A stretch of DNA of 64,000 nt from UBA5078 sp051252515 (GTDB taxonomy: Bacteria; Pseudomonadota; Gammaproteobacteria; Pseudomonadales; Pseudohongiellaceae): the NCBI GenBank assembly GCA_051252515.1, contig JBPOFS010000002.1, positions 186,001 through 250,000 on the forward strand, written 5' to 3'. The position numbers were made by a program, and so were the translations under genes. Positions within the stretch are counted from its first letter, which is position 1. Every line of letters begins with the position of its first letter. A model generated the notes under the pieces. That model was not told where the DNA came from. It was given only the letters and a program-made list of their open reading frames with translations, and searched no databases. Shown here piece by piece: positions 9,010 to 19,122 of this stretch.

Positions 9010-11040
9010 ATGAGCCACAGGGATAACGAAAGCGTAGAAGTTGCCCGCTGGAAAAAGAAATTTCTAGATTCTCTAGAAGTGAACGACACCCATGAAAAAT
9101 CCTTCAAGAACCGTATCAAACTGCTTAGAAGAGGCCTTGTTGGCGTCAGCTTAGCGGGCGATGGTTTGGATGCTGGTCTCGACCGAGAACTGGCCTCATT
9201 ACGCGCCACCTTACGAGCACAAGATTCAGAAGCCGGCATAGAGCCGCTGCTAGAGCGTATAGAGAAGTCAGTTCTACGCCTAGACACTCGCAAAGAAGAA
9301 AGCATCTCCTCGATTAAAAGCGCACTGAACCTAAGCGTTAAACAACTCCAAGAGCTACAGCTTTCACGAGAGCTAAAGCGCGGAGTGAAGCAATACGCCA
9401 AGAACCTGCAAGCAAAAGTCAAAGATCCCCAGAACCATTCAGCCTTAGTCGTCGATTTTCTCGAGCTACTGCGCATGGTCGTCAGAGAACTCACAGCGAC
9501 AGCCGATTCGGAACCTGCTCAGGCAGAATCAGGATTCTGGGCGCGCTTGTTCTCAGGTGGTACAGATAAACCGGAAGCGCACGCGGCGCCAACTGTGGCC
9601 ACTCCAGAGGCTGCTCCTGCGCCTATTAGTGCACCGGCCCAGAATAAAGAAGTCCCAAAGGCCGAGCCGGAGAGTAAGTCAGAGCCTGAGCCAGAACAAT
9701 TTGCTGCCGATGTCTTAGGCGCTGCCCCAAGTGTCGCTAATGCCAGTAATACGGCTAATGGCCCGGAGACGAAAGCCGCGGACAGCGTGCTGCCAGTGGC
9801 TGAAGCCGCCGTTGCACCTAACCCTGCCAGTAATGACATTGCTCCAGACCGAATCGATGAACAGCTTGTAGTGCAAAGTAGTGACAGTGTAACTGCGCAG
9901 ACACAGGGTGAAGATGCCCCTCTTAATGCTAAAAATACAGAGCCCGAACCAGGATTCTCCGCAATTGCCGATCATGCCGAGCCTGCCCTTCTGCGTATTG
10001 TCGACAATATCCACGTGCCAGAGCAGTCCATCGCGCTGGCAGCAAGAATACGCTCGCGAATTGAGAAAGGCCTGAACTGGTATGAATTCGTCTCCGTGCT
10101 TGAGGATATTTACGCGCTGATTAATGCGGCGTTAGAGCAAGAGCGCACGGAGTTTCAGCGCTTCTTAAACGAGCTCAACCAAAGTTTAGGGCAAGTGCAG
10201 GAATATGTGCATTTCTCCAAAGAACAAGAAGGAGCTGCGCGTGAATCAGAGCGCGCTCTCGATGATGCGGTGCGCACACAGATAAGCGAGATCAGCGATT
10301 CGGTGCATGTCGCCGAAGACATTGGCGAGTTGAAAACGGCAGTCCAAGGCCAACTCAGCACAATCTTGTCTTCTATGGACACCTTCAAGGATATGAAGCG
10401 GCAGCAGCAAGAAAGTGCCAATGAGCACAGCCAGCAACTTGAAGCGCGCTTGGCCACATTAGAGCAAGAGTCCAAAGAATTACGCCTACACCTTGCCCAG
10501 CAAGAGAAACTCGCGAGTCGAGATGCGCTCACTGAGCTGCCAAACCGAGCGAACTACGATCGACGGGTACAAGAAGAAGCGGTTAAATGGCGAGAAGGTC
10601 TTGCCCAGAACAATGCTCAACAGCTATGCCTAGGTGTTTGTGATGTGGATCATTTTAAGCGCATCAACGATACCTATGGGCATTTGGCTGGCGATAAAGT
10701 ATTGAAAATACTCGCGAAAGAGATATCCACCTCGTTGGGCGAGGAGAACTTTGTCGCCCGTTACGGCGGCGAAGAGTTCACGCTTCTGATGCCGGATATC
10801 TCCTTAGATGAAGCAGAAGAATTATTGAATAAGGTCCGTCAGAAGATCGAGCGCTGCCCATTCCATTTTAAAGAGGAACAAGTGCAGATCACGATGTCGT
10901 TCGGTCTCTCAATCTTTGCGAATGATGACACGCCAGAGGCTGTGTTCGAGCGTGCCGATAAGGCCCTCTACAGGGCTAAAGAAGGCGGACGAAATCAGGT
11001 TTGCCTCGCAAGCCCTCCCGAAGCAGCCCCAAAAGGCTAG
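9010..11040 (+). CDS. Diguanylate cyclase (GGDEF) with long disordered linker
   Basis: A 676-residue cytoplasmic protein ending in a GGDEF domain (about residues 500-665) that should make c-di-GMP. The domain starts at ASRDALTELPNRANYDRR, has the metal motif in VCDVDHFKRIND, and the active site RYGGEEF near residue 585. No RxxD inhibitory site precedes it. Residues 1-160 are helical and charged, about 165-310 are an Ala/Pro/Glu-rich low-complexity linker, and about 330-500 are predicted coiled coil. There is no transmembrane segment or known sensor domain. It sits between dsbA and the type II secretion operon, but a 95-base gap suggests separate transcription. Confidence 0.88.
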   Translation: MSHRDNESVEVARWKKKFLDSLEVNDTHEKSFKNRIKLLRRGLVGVSLAGDGLDAGLDRELASLRATLRAQDSEAGIEPLLERIEKSVLRLDTRKEESISSIKSALNLSVKQLQELQLSRELKRGVKQYAKNLQAKVKDPQNHSALVVDFLELLRMVVRELTATADSEPAQAESGFWARLFSGGTDKPEAHAAPTVATPEAAPAPISAPAQNKEVPKAEPESKSEPEPEQFAADVLGAAPSVANASNTANGPETKAADSVLPVAEAAVAPNPASNDIAPDRIDEQLVVQSSDSVTAQTQGEDAPLNAKNTEPEPGFSAIADHAEPALLRIVDNIHVPEQSIALAARIRSRIEKGLNWYEFVSVLEDIYALINAALEQERTEFQRFLNELNQSLGQVQEYVHFSKEQEGAARESERALDDAVRTQISEISDSVHVAEDIGELKTAVQGQLSTILSSMDTFKDMKRQQQESANEHSQQLEARLATLEQESKELRLHLAQQEKLASRDALTELPNRANYDRRVQEEAVKWREGLAQNNAQQLCLGVCDVDHFKRINDTYGHLAGDKVLKILAKEISTSLGEENFVARYGGEEFTLLMPDISLDEAEELLNKVRQKIERCPFHFKEEQVQITMSFGLSIFANDDTPEAVFERADKALYRAKEGGRNQVCLASPPEAAPKG

Positions 11041-11135
11041 AAAAACACGTCTAGCATCCGCGGAAACCAAACTATTTTTCAGATAAAGCAGTCTTAGTCT
11101 CGTTTCGGGAACAAAGTCATTATGCGTTGGAACAC

Positions 11136-12458
11136 ATGAGCACATTTTCATCAGTCATCAATACATACGCGCAAACAGTGCTGGATAAACTCCCAGCCAG
11201 CGTGAGCGGCTTGCTACAAGGCAATTCGGCCGCACGTTTGCTCAAGCAAGTCGATGCTGTGTTGATGGTCTTCGATGACAAGCTCTATGACCTGAACAAT
11301 GGCGCTTGGCGCTCGCTCACACTCGATGGCGAGAAAAGCTTTGAGACTGTCGTGGCCGGCGCCGCTCAAGAGCTCTTAGCGGACAGAGACGAAAAGCCCT
11401 CCGTATTATTATTACTTCCCCCTAAAGCGTTTATCGCCACCCACGTGAATATGCCTGGCGTGACGAAAGAAAGCCTGCGCTCGGCACTAGCGCTGCAGTC
11501 TTCGGTGTTATTGCCTAGTTACGAAGCGCCTTTAGTCTTCACCGTTAACTCCCGTACAGATTCCGATGGCAGCCATGACGTCGTTATATGGAGCGACGAA
11601 GCAAAAATAGATTTGCTGTACTCCGAGTTTGCCTTACAAGGCCTGTTTTTGATCGGCGCGATGCCACGCACGGTCGCCGGCGCTGCACTGCATGGCGCTA
11701 CTACTAGCGTGCTGGTAACAGACGAAGACGCCGACACCGTCAGCAGTGTTGTCTATGAAGATTCCGTAGTGCGTGAATACCTGCAGGTGACGCGCTCGGA
11801 CCTAGACGACCCAGAGTTCGCTCGGCAGTGGGAAGAGACCAACACAGACTTAGAATCGGCTCACCCTACTCGCGTTAATTTTCTCAGTGCACAAGATTAC
11901 TGCAATGGCGCCATTGATGGCCTCGCGAGTGAATACTGTTTTATTCCTAACGGGACTCAAGAGGCGTTACGGCAAGAAAATAAAGGCAAGCGCATCATCT
12001 ATGGCGCCGTAGCGGCGGTCATTGTGGTGTTGCTGGCCAGCTCGCCCTTCCTTGTGCAAACCTTTCAGCTCATGCGTTTAGATTCGCAATTGATGGCGCT
12101 TAAAGGCGAAGCCGTGCAAGCCCGAGAAGACCAAGCGATCGTAAGAGAGTTCGAGATTAGTTGGGGTGTTCTCAACGAGTTTCCTCGTCAGCATATCCCA
12201 GAGGTGTTGCTGCAACTTCAAACCGTATTGAGCCCTAATGTCTTAACCTCAATTGAGATAGACGAAGGCAGTGTCGAGATTGAAGGTGAGAGTGCAGACC
12301 CGCAAAGTCTCTTACAATTATTGGAGCAAAACTCGATGTTCACGGGGGTGGATTTCGCCAGAGCCACCAATAACAACCGATATTACATTGAGCTGCGTTT
12401 AAGTACTGTGGACTATGATGCCTACCGACAGTGGTATTTCCCGGACGTGAGGCGCTAA
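11136..12458 (+). CDS. gspL: Type II secretion system protein GspL
   Basis: A 440-residue bitopic protein of the inner-membrane platform that links the ATPase GspE to the membrane. About residues 1-280 form the actin-like cytoplasmic domain, one transmembrane segment lies near 288-308 (IIYGAVAAVIVVLLASSPFL), and a ferredoxin-like periplasmic domain follows. I chose ATG 11136; a TTG nine bases upstream is in frame. It heads the operon, where gspC would normally be found. Sequence identity of GspL is always low, so the call leans on architecture and on gspM-gspE following. Confidence 0.88.
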   Translation: MSTFSSVINTYAQTVLDKLPASVSGLLQGNSAARLLKQVDAVLMVFDDKLYDLNNGAWRSLTLDGEKSFETVVAGAAQELLADRDEKPSVLLLLPPKAFIATHVNMPGVTKESLRSALALQSSVLLPSYEAPLVFTVNSRTDSDGSHDVVIWSDEAKIDLLYSEFALQGLFLIGAMPRTVAGAALHGATTSVLVTDEDADTVSSVVYEDSVVREYLQVTRSDLDDPEFARQWEETNTDLESAHPTRVNFLSAQDYCNGAIDGLASEYCFIPNGTQEALRQENKGKRIIYGAVAAVIVVLLASSPFLVQTFQLMRLDSQLMALKGEAVQAREDQAIVREFEISWGVLNEFPRQHIPEVLLQLQTVLSPNVLTSIEIDEGSVEIEGESADPQSLLQLLEQNSMFTGVDFARATNNNRYYIELRLSTVDYDAYRQWYFPDVRR

Positions 12459-12463
12459 GGACT

Positions 12464-13018
12464 ATGACAAAACGCGAAAAAAATATAGTGATGCTTGCGG
12501 GCCTAGTGGGCATAGTGTTTGTGCTGACCCAAGGATTGCCGAGCCTCAAAAATATGTATGGTTCACGCAGCGAAGCCATTAGTCAGTTACAAACCGATAT
12601 CCAGCGCGAGCAAAGCTTAATAGAAGATGCCCAGCTTTGGAGTGAAAGAAGAGTAGAGGCAGAGCTGCGTGGAAGCGATCTGGGCGAACGATTATTTCAA
12701 GAAACCTCGATCCCCTTGATCAGCGCCAATATTCAACGACTCGTGCGCGAATACGCCAATGAGGCCGAGGTTAATATCACCTCTACCAAGTTGGCCGAGT
12801 CCATGGCGGCCGATGGCTGGTTGCTAGTAGAGCAAGAGCTCTCAATATTGACAGACAGCCAGACGAAAATAATGGCCCTACTAAACAGTATAGAGACATC
12901 TGACCCTTTGTTGGGTGTCAGCACGTTTAGCATTCGCCGCAACCGCAATCAATATACCGGCACCATTACAGTGGTCGGATTCAGCAGAACGAATAATACA
13001 AGCGGGGCGGCGGACTAA
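12464..13018 (+). CDS. gspM: Type II secretion system protein GspM
   Basis: A 184-residue small bitopic protein with one N-terminal transmembrane segment (about residues 8-26, VMLAGLVGIVFVLTQGLPSL), a short coiled coil and a ferredoxin-like periplasmic domain. It pairs with GspL in the secretion platform. The ATG at 12464 lies 5 bases after gspL; the frame extends further upstream into gspL but the hydrophobic N-terminus favours this start. gspE begins 4 bases after its end. Confidence 0.85.
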   Translation: MTKREKNIVMLAGLVGIVFVLTQGLPSLKNMYGSRSEAISQLQTDIQREQSLIEDAQLWSERRVEAELRGSDLGERLFQETSIPLISANIQRLVREYANEAEVNITSTKLAESMAADGWLLVEQELSILTDSQTKIMALLNSIETSDPLLGVSTFSIRRNRNQYTGTITVVGFSRTNNTSGAAD

Positions 13019-13022
13019 CACT

Positions 13023-14483
13023 ATGACAGAAGCCACTATTAGCCTCCCTATGTTCGGTCAGCTCCTTGAGCCAGAAGGCATCGCGCCTGCGCAACACTTC
13101 AGCAGCTCAAACGAGTTGGTGTGCGATACCCTGCCCAGCATTGAGCTGCGCGCAAAGATTCGTTTCATCATGGGAGCCGTCGTTAAGTTTCGCCGCGGCC
13201 AAGGCGACGAAGTCTCGCGTCTCATGAAATACTGGCGCGCCGAACTGTCTCCGCAAATCGAACAAAGCGACGATGTATTTGTATCGGGTTTCGAAGACGA
13301 TGAAGAGCTAAAAGATCTCGCCTCGGAAGCGCCAATAATTCGCTTGGTGAATCACCTGTTTGCACGGGCACTAGATTTAAACGCCAGTGATATTCACTTT
13401 GAGCCCAACGAGAATCACCTCGATGTGCGTTGCCGTGTCGATGGCATTATGACGCGTATTGAACGCCTGCCTATCAAGATTCATACGGCAGTGGCATCAC
13501 GCTTGAAACTGATGGCGCGTTTGGACATCGGTGAGAAACGTCTGCCACAAGATGGTCGCATCGATTCACGCATCGGCAATAAGCAATTAGATATGCGGGT
13601 ATCGACGCTACCTGGTGTGCACGGCGAATCCATCGTGCTGCGTATTCTTGATCGCAGCGACACCGCCGTTAGTTTGCAGCAGTTGGGTATGCCCGAAGAG
13701 ATTCTTGGCAAGTATCAAGAGCTGATCACCCAGCCCCACGGCATGATTTTGATCACTGGCCCAACGGGTAGTGGTAAGACCACTACCTTGTACGCCACGC
13801 TTGAGAAGATCAACAGCGAAAAACAAAAGATCATTACGGTAGAAGACCCGGTCGAGTATCAACTCGAAGGCATTACGCAAATTCAAGCGAATGCGAGTAT
13901 TGGTTTGAGCTTCGCGGCCGGTTTGCGCTCGATAGTGCGACAAGACCCCGACGTATTGATGGTCGGTGAGATCCGCGACCATGAGACCGCCGAGATCGCA
14001 ATTGAATCAGCCCTAACGGGACACTTGGTGTTCTCCACTCTGCACACCAATGATGCCGCTGGTGCCGTGACGCGTATGCAAGATATGGGCGTTGAAGGTT
14101 ATTTGATTAGCTCGAGCATGCTGGCCATTCAAGCTCAGCGTTTGGTGCGTCGCGTCTGTGTGGATTGCACAGTGGAACACGCGATGACCAGCGACGAGGC
14201 CAATGTGTTGAACGTCGATGCCAAAGACTACCCTGTTCTGTCTCGAGGGACTGGCTGCGAGCGCTGCGGCGGAAGCGGCTATCGTGGGCGTATTGGTCTT
14301 TACGAGTTGCTAGTGATGTCAGATGCCATTCGACATCATGTGGCCTCCGGTGCCGATGCCAATGTGATACGCGAACAAGCGATTAAAGAAGGCATGAAAA
14401 CATTGCGACAAGATGCATTAGAAAAACTTGCCGCAGGCCTAACTACGCCGGAAGAAGTTGTGAGGGTGACGCGCGCAATATGA
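13023..14483 (+). CDS. gspE: Type II secretion ATPase GspE
   Basis: A 486-residue secretion ATPase that drives pseudopilus assembly. The N1E/N2E region is about residues 1-120. The catalytic half has Walker A GPTGSGKTT, the Asp box VEDPVEY, Walker B MVGEIRDHETAE and the His box FSTLHTNDA. The zinc-binding tetracysteine motif of GspE is present (CVDC and CERC). The start ATG at 13023 is 4 bases after gspM, and the end overlaps gspF by 4 bases (ATGA). All catalytic motifs look intact. Confidence 0.96.
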   Translation: MTEATISLPMFGQLLEPEGIAPAQHFSSSNELVCDTLPSIELRAKIRFIMGAVVKFRRGQGDEVSRLMKYWRAELSPQIEQSDDVFVSGFEDDEELKDLASEAPIIRLVNHLFARALDLNASDIHFEPNENHLDVRCRVDGIMTRIERLPIKIHTAVASRLKLMARLDIGEKRLPQDGRIDSRIGNKQLDMRVSTLPGVHGESIVLRILDRSDTAVSLQQLGMPEEILGKYQELITQPHGMILITGPTGSGKTTTLYATLEKINSEKQKIITVEDPVEYQLEGITQIQANASIGLSFAAGLRSIVRQDPDVLMVGEIRDHETAEIAIESALTGHLVFSTLHTNDAAGAVTRMQDMGVEGYLISSSMLAIQAQRLVRRVCVDCTVEHAMTSDEANVLNVDAKDYPVLSRGTGCERCGGSGYRGRIGLYELLVMSDAIRHHVASGADANVIREQAIKEGMKTLRQDALEKLAAGLTTPEEVVRVTRAI

Positions 14484-15688
14484 GTGCTGCTTACTATCAA
14501 TATCAAGCTTACGATGCTCAGGGCAATGTGCAGACCGGTCAAGTCAACGCTGAGTCCGAGCGCGAAGCATTAAAGATTCTACAGGGGAAGAAACTCGTTC
14601 CCGTGAAGATCTCCCGTGCGGGGCAGGAAGGCAATAAAGGCGTCGGCAAGAAACGCATCAAGAATAGTGACTTGCTGGATTTCACAACGGGCCTTTGCAC
14701 CTTAGTAGAAGCACGCGTGCCCTTAGATAAATCCCTGCGTTTGCTCGAAGGCATCACCGAGTCGGCAGGAATGCGCCAATTGGTGATCACCATGCGCCGC
14801 GATGTAAAAGAGGGCAAGAGCCTGGCCGAATCAATGGAGACAAGGCCGGATGTGTTCTCCAAGATGTATATCAATATTGTAAGGGCTGGAGAAGAAGGCG
14901 GCATTCTGCATCAACTGCTTCCCGATCTCGCCGAGTTTTTAGAAACCAATGCCAAGAATCGACAGGCCATTGTCTCGGCCATGATCTACCCGATCGTATT
15001 ATTAGTCACAGGGATTATCTCGGTCTTTCTATTGCTCGCGTTTGTGGTGCCGCAGTTCGCCATTATGTTCGAAGACGCCGGCACAGCGATTCCCGCCTCG
15101 GCCGCGTTTCTGCTTGCGGTAAGTGAAGGTGTTCAGAGTTACGGCTATCTATTCGTTGTGTTTGTTGTTGGCGTGGTGGCTTGGTGGAAATGGTTAGACC
15201 ATGACGTACAGCGCAAGCTGCAAAAAGATGAATTTTTATTGCGAGTGCCTTTGTTAGGCGCCCTACTTCTCTATCAAGATTGCGCGGTGTTCTCGCGAAC
15301 ATTGGGCGCCTTGTTAGAGGCTGGCATTCCTTTGATTCGCGCATTGCGAGTTTCAAGAGAAGTCGTCAGCAATACCGATGTTGCGCGCGCCTTGGTGCAA
15401 GTGGAGGACGATGTGCGATCGGGCGCAGGCCTTGGGATCTCATTAGAGAAAACCAATCGCTTCCCTACCCTGCTGCATCAACTAGTGACCGTCGGCGAAG
15501 AGTCGGGGCGTACCGGTAATATTTTGTTAAAGACAGCGGCGAGTTTCGATACCTATGTAAAGAACCAAATGTCGAGCCTCGTCTCGGCATTACAGCCAGC
15601 TTTAATCCTTTTTCTTGGCATCGCGGTGGGCGGAATCACCATCACCATGCTTTCGGCTGTGTTCAGTATGAACGCCGTCGACTTTTAG
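14480..15688 (+). CDS. gspF: Type II secretion inner-membrane protein GspF
   Basis: A 402-residue platform protein with two cytoplasmic GspF/PilC helical repeats and three transmembrane segments (near residues 165-195, 215-235 and 370-395). The start MSAAYYQYQAYDAQGNVQTG and the segment TRPDVFSKMYINIVRAGEEGG are family hallmarks. It contacts GspE and GspL. The ATG overlaps the gspE stop, showing translational coupling. Confidence 0.95.
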   Translation: MSAAYYQYQAYDAQGNVQTGQVNAESEREALKILQGKKLVPVKISRAGQEGNKGVGKKRIKNSDLLDFTTGLCTLVEARVPLDKSLRLLEGITESAGMRQLVITMRRDVKEGKSLAESMETRPDVFSKMYINIVRAGEEGGILHQLLPDLAEFLETNAKNRQAIVSAMIYPIVLLVTGIISVFLLLAFVVPQFAIMFEDAGTAIPASAAFLLAVSEGVQSYGYLFVVFVVGVVAWWKWLDHDVQRKLQKDEFLLRVPLLGALLLYQDCAVFSRTLGALLEAGIPLIRALRVSREVVSNTDVARALVQVEDDVRSGAGLGISLEKTNRFPTLLHQLVTVGEESGRTGNILLKTAASFDTYVKNQMSSLVSALQPALILFLGIAVGGITITMLSAVFSMNAVDF

Positions 15689-15710
15689 ATAACAGCACTG
15701 GAGTTACACT

Positions 15711-17813
15711 GTGAAATTAATAAGACCATTGGCACTTCTTAGCTTGGCGATCAGCTTAGCCTCATGCGTCAATATGCAGGCCGGCAACGAACCCGGCACT
15801 GCGGCGAGCACTGCGTCTGGTGTAAGTCGTGCAGCGATTAATAGCAATAGTGTTTCTGATAGTGCTTCGACGGTGGCATCCGATGCCGCGCAACGCGACG
15901 AGCAGAATCGATTGATTGCCCAGATTAATCGTGACGGTGGTGCAAACGACGCCCCATCGTTTAGCGATACCTCCCCTGCCCCTGTGAGCGGATTAACAAA
16001 CGATGTCGTCGAGCTCAATTACGAGCAAGCCGATCTGCGTGTCATTCTTGAAGAGCTTGCTGACGCCTTAGACCTCAGCATTATTATCGACCCGAGTATC
16101 GATGATCGCGTGAGTATTCGTACCTCGGCTAATCGTCCTTTAACCCAAAGCGATATTTGGCCCCTGGTGCGCTTGTTAACGAGACAGGCAGGCATCAGTC
16201 TAGAGCGTTCGGGCAATGTGTATTATGCGCGCCGCCAACAAAGCAACTTGCCGGTTGAGATCACGACTCCGGCCACGACCGCGAGCTCTACCGCCAATGT
16301 GATTATGCAGATCACTCCGCTGACCTATGTGTCTATAGCGTCTGCGCTTGAACTACTGAGCCCGCTTGTCAGCCCCGATGGCACCGTTGTTAGAGTGTCT
16401 AACAATAATACTTTGGCCATCACCGCGACATCGTCTCAGCTAAGTCGCATCAATGAGCTTCTTGAGGTGGTCGATGCAGACCCTTTCCAAAACCAAGGGC
16501 TGCACCTTTATCCGTTGACCTATGCCAGCGCCGCGGATTTGGCCACAGAGCTCACTGAAATCTTACAGCTCATCGAAGGCCAAAACCCTGCTTACCAAGT
16601 GAAGGGTTTAGAGCGCATCAATGCCATCTTAGTCACAGCGCCTTCCAATCGCGGGTTTGACGAAATCTCGCGTTGGGTGCGCCTGCTTGATGCCAACAGC
16701 CAAGAGCAAGCCGAACAGCTCTTTCATTATCGTGTTAAGAACCTGACTGCAGTCGATCTGGCAGCCACACTCACCAATGTGTTCGCGCTCGATGACGATG
16801 AGGCCCCCACGCCTCGACAAAGACAAGATGATGGCGCGGAAGCGATTGATGCCACCACGCCCGACGAAGCCCCGGCTAACCGCAACGCCAACCCCCAGGC
16901 TGTCTCTGCAGATCTAAATGTGAATATCGTCGCGGACGAGGCCACCAACAGCCTGCTTATTCGTGCAAACCCACGGGACTATCGACAGCTGCTTGCCACT
17001 ATTAGTCAGCTAGATGCCGTGCCGCTGCAAGTAATGATCAATGCGGTCATCGCGCAAGTGACACTAACAGAAGAGACGCGCTTTGGCGTGGATTGGTCTC
17101 GTATTGCTAATGATGCCGTCACCAACGATATCTCTACGACTACCGGCACGAGCTTTCTTCCTAGTGCTGGTCTAGGGGGATTGCTGTTCACTAAATCATT
17201 CGTCGATGGCGCGGCCCGTGTCGAGTCGACCTTAGAGGCAATCGCCACGAACAATGAGGTTCACCTATTAGCGCGGCCCTCCCTAACTGTGATTAATAAT
17301 ATGGAAGGCGAGATAAAAATCGGTTCGCGAGTGCCTGTTAGCTCTGGCTCCACCTCTACGCTAGGCGATAATATTATTAGCAGTATTCAATATGTGGACA
17401 CGGGGATCGAGCTTCTCATTACTCCGCGCATCAACGATGATGGCGTCGTGAACATGACGATCTCTCAAGGGCTCTCTTCTATTCAAGAGTCGTCTGGGAT
17501 CGAAGGTAACCCGATTTTTGATAACCAAGAGATCACCACTAGCATCGTCGTACGTGATGGCGAAAACGTGGTGCTAGGCGGTTTGATTCAATCATCGAAT
17601 TCGGATTTGAACACTGGCGTGCCTGGGCTCAATCGTATTCCATTGGTCGGAAACTTATTTTCATACCAACAAGATACCGAAGAGCGTAAAGAGTTGTTTA
17701 TTATACTGCGCCCAGAGATTATCGATTTGAATGACACCAATAGCATTCAATACCAAGATATCCTCAGTCGATTTGAGCTAGCCATTGAATTGTTTCAAGA
17801 GGCCGGGCTTTAA
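15711..17813 (+). CDS. gspD: Type II secretion outer-membrane secretin GspD
   Basis: A 700-residue secretin forming the outer-membrane pore. The start is GTG at 15711, preceded by GGAG. The N-terminus has a lipoprotein signal (LAISLASC, lipid Cys near residue 18), so the protein may reach the outer membrane as a self-piloting lipoprotein. N0 begins at VVELNYEQADLRVILEELAD, followed by N1-N3 repeats, with a low-complexity Asp/Ala/Asn insertion around residues 362-400. The secretin core ends with GVPGLNRIPLVGNLF and ELFIILRPEII. No dedicated pilotin gene is seen nearby, which fits the lipoprotein signal. Confidence 0.95.
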   Translation: MKLIRPLALLSLAISLASCVNMQAGNEPGTAASTASGVSRAAINSNSVSDSASTVASDAAQRDEQNRLIAQINRDGGANDAPSFSDTSPAPVSGLTNDVVELNYEQADLRVILEELADALDLSIIIDPSIDDRVSIRTSANRPLTQSDIWPLVRLLTRQAGISLERSGNVYYARRQQSNLPVEITTPATTASSTANVIMQITPLTYVSIASALELLSPLVSPDGTVVRVSNNNTLAITATSSQLSRINELLEVVDADPFQNQGLHLYPLTYASAADLATELTEILQLIEGQNPAYQVKGLERINAILVTAPSNRGFDEISRWVRLLDANSQEQAEQLFHYRVKNLTAVDLAATLTNVFALDDDEAPTPRQRQDDGAEAIDATTPDEAPANRNANPQAVSADLNVNIVADEATNSLLIRANPRDYRQLLATISQLDAVPLQVMINAVIAQVTLTEETRFGVDWSRIANDAVTNDISTTTGTSFLPSAGLGGLLFTKSFVDGAARVESTLEAIATNNEVHLLARPSLTVINNMEGEIKIGSRVPVSSGSTSTLGDNIISSIQYVDTGIELLITPRINDDGVVNMTISQGLSSIQESSGIEGNPIFDNQEITTSIVVRDGENVVLGGLIQSSNSDLNTGVPGLNRIPLVGNLFSYQQDTEERKELFIILRPEIIDLNDTNSIQYQDILSRFELAIELFQEAGL

Positions 17814-17848
17814 CGAACCAAAGTTTAAAGACACAGTAAGGAGTGAAT

Positions 17849-18256
17849 ATGAACACAGTACATCGAGCACGCACACAAGGTGGTTTCACCATCATCGAAT
17901 TGCTAATCGTGATGGCGATTCTGGGCATGCTAGCCGTGATGGTAGCGCCAAACTTATTCAACAAAGCCGATGGCGCACGCCATGATGCGGCACTGTCACA
18001 GATCTCGGCGATTGGCTCTGCGCTTGCCACTCACCGTCTTGACGTTGGCCAGTATCCAGACGAGCTGGAAGGGCTTATGGAGAACACGACAGGTCGATCG
18101 ACTTGGGATGGCCCCTATCTGAATAAAGACGCTCCTAAGGACCCTTGGGGCAACGACTACCAATACAGCTCCAATGGCAGCAGCTACACGCTGACCTCTT
18201 TCGGTGCCGATGGGCGTGCTGGCGGTGAGGGCAATGACGCCGACGTCAGCAACTAG
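17849..18256 (+). CDS. gspG: Major pseudopilin GspG
   Basis: A 135-residue type IV-like pseudopilin, the main subunit of the type II pseudopilus. The prepilin peptidase site is GGFTIIELLIVMAILGML, with cleavage after the Gly before Phe and Glu at position 5. The C-terminal half has the calcium-loop region typical of GspG (DPWGNDYQYSS; SFGADGRAGGEGND). The ATG at 17849 has TAAGGAG six bases upstream. The prepilin peptidase GspO is not in this window and must act from elsewhere. Confidence 0.96.
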   Translation: MNTVHRARTQGGFTIIELLIVMAILGMLAVMVAPNLFNKADGARHDAALSQISAIGSALATHRLDVGQYPDELEGLMENTTGRSTWDGPYLNKDAPKDPWGNDYQYSSNGSSYTLTSFGADGRAGGEGNDADVSN

Positions 18257-18728
18257 AAAAAACCTTCGGGGCTTTACCCTGCTGGAGTTAATGATTGTCC
18301 TCGCGATTTTGGCGATGGGCAGTGTGTTGTTAATTCCTAATATCGGCAATATGAGTGGCCGCACATTCAATGCGCAGGTGCGCGAGGCCAATGCCTTGCT
18401 TAACTACACGCGTCGCATTGCTGTGGTCACTGGTCAGCCAGCAACAGCGAGTTTTTACAGCGCTAGTGAAGACGATGATGAATCAGAAACTGATACGGCA
18501 CGCTCTGATCTTGGCCGCGATGAGAGTTGGCGAGCCAGAGGCCTCGTCTTGTCTTATCGCGATAGCACCGACCAAACCGTAGAAGTCGAAGACAGCATCG
18601 CGATTACCTTCTTCCCGGAAGGCGGCAGCACCGGGGGCGCCTTAGTGCTAAACCTAGAGGATCGCCAGGCTACCATCAGTATCGATCCATTCTCTGGCAA
18701 AGTAGAGACGCAAATCGCCGATGATTAA
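18234..18728 (+). CDS. gspH: Minor pseudopilin GspH
   Basis: A 164-residue pseudopilin with the cleavage site RGFTLLELMIVLAILAMG and a beta-rich C-terminal domain. I chose the ATG at 18234, inside the end of gspG (23-base overlap), because it gives a normal short leader (MTPTSATRKNLRG). It ends 8 bases into gspI. Minor pseudopilin identity is assigned by order between gspG and gspI. Confidence 0.88.
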   Translation: MTPTSATRKNLRGFTLLELMIVLAILAMGSVLLIPNIGNMSGRTFNAQVREANALLNYTRRIAVVTGQPATASFYSASEDDDESETDTARSDLGRDESWRARGLVLSYRDSTDQTVEVEDSIAITFFPEGGSTGGALVLNLEDRQATISIDPFSGKVETQIADD

Positions 18729-19122
18729 GCCGCGCAATGCCATAGCCATGCCCAATCGACAAAGTGGCTTTACGCTACTGGAAGTCATCGTCGCCTTGAC
18801 GATTACCGCGATGGTGCTCGGCAGCCTGTTCTCCTTAGCAGCCGGCAGCAAACAACTCGCCTTTCGTTCTGATCAAAGTTTGCACCGCGCCATTCAGGCC
18901 CGTGCGGCCGTCAATTTTGCCTTACTAGAAGACGAATACTCCGAGGTCGAGCAAGCCATCGACAACGACCGATTCAGTATTCGCGCCGAACAGCCCCTTG
19001 ATCCCGTGCCTCGAAAAACAGAGGCCCTTGCCTATAAGCTTCAGGACTACGCCGTCATCGATGAGCGTAACGATGAGCGCATAGAGGGGACGCGCTGGCT
19101 GCGTCTTGAACTCGCAGAATGA
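18721..19122 (+). CDS. gspI: Minor pseudopilin GspI
   Basis: A 133-residue pseudopilin. The cleavage site is QSGFTLLEVIVALTITAMV after a 16-residue leader. GspI forms the pseudopilus tip with GspJ and GspK. It overlaps gspH by 8 bases and gspJ by 4, so translation is coupled along the operon. Confidence 0.9.
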   Translation: MIKPRNAIAMPNRQSGFTLLEVIVALTITAMVLGSLFSLAAGSKQLAFRSDQSLHRAIQARAAVNFALLEDEYSEVEQAIDNDRFSIRAEQPLDPVPRKTEALAYKLQDYAVIDERNDERIEGTRWLRLELAE

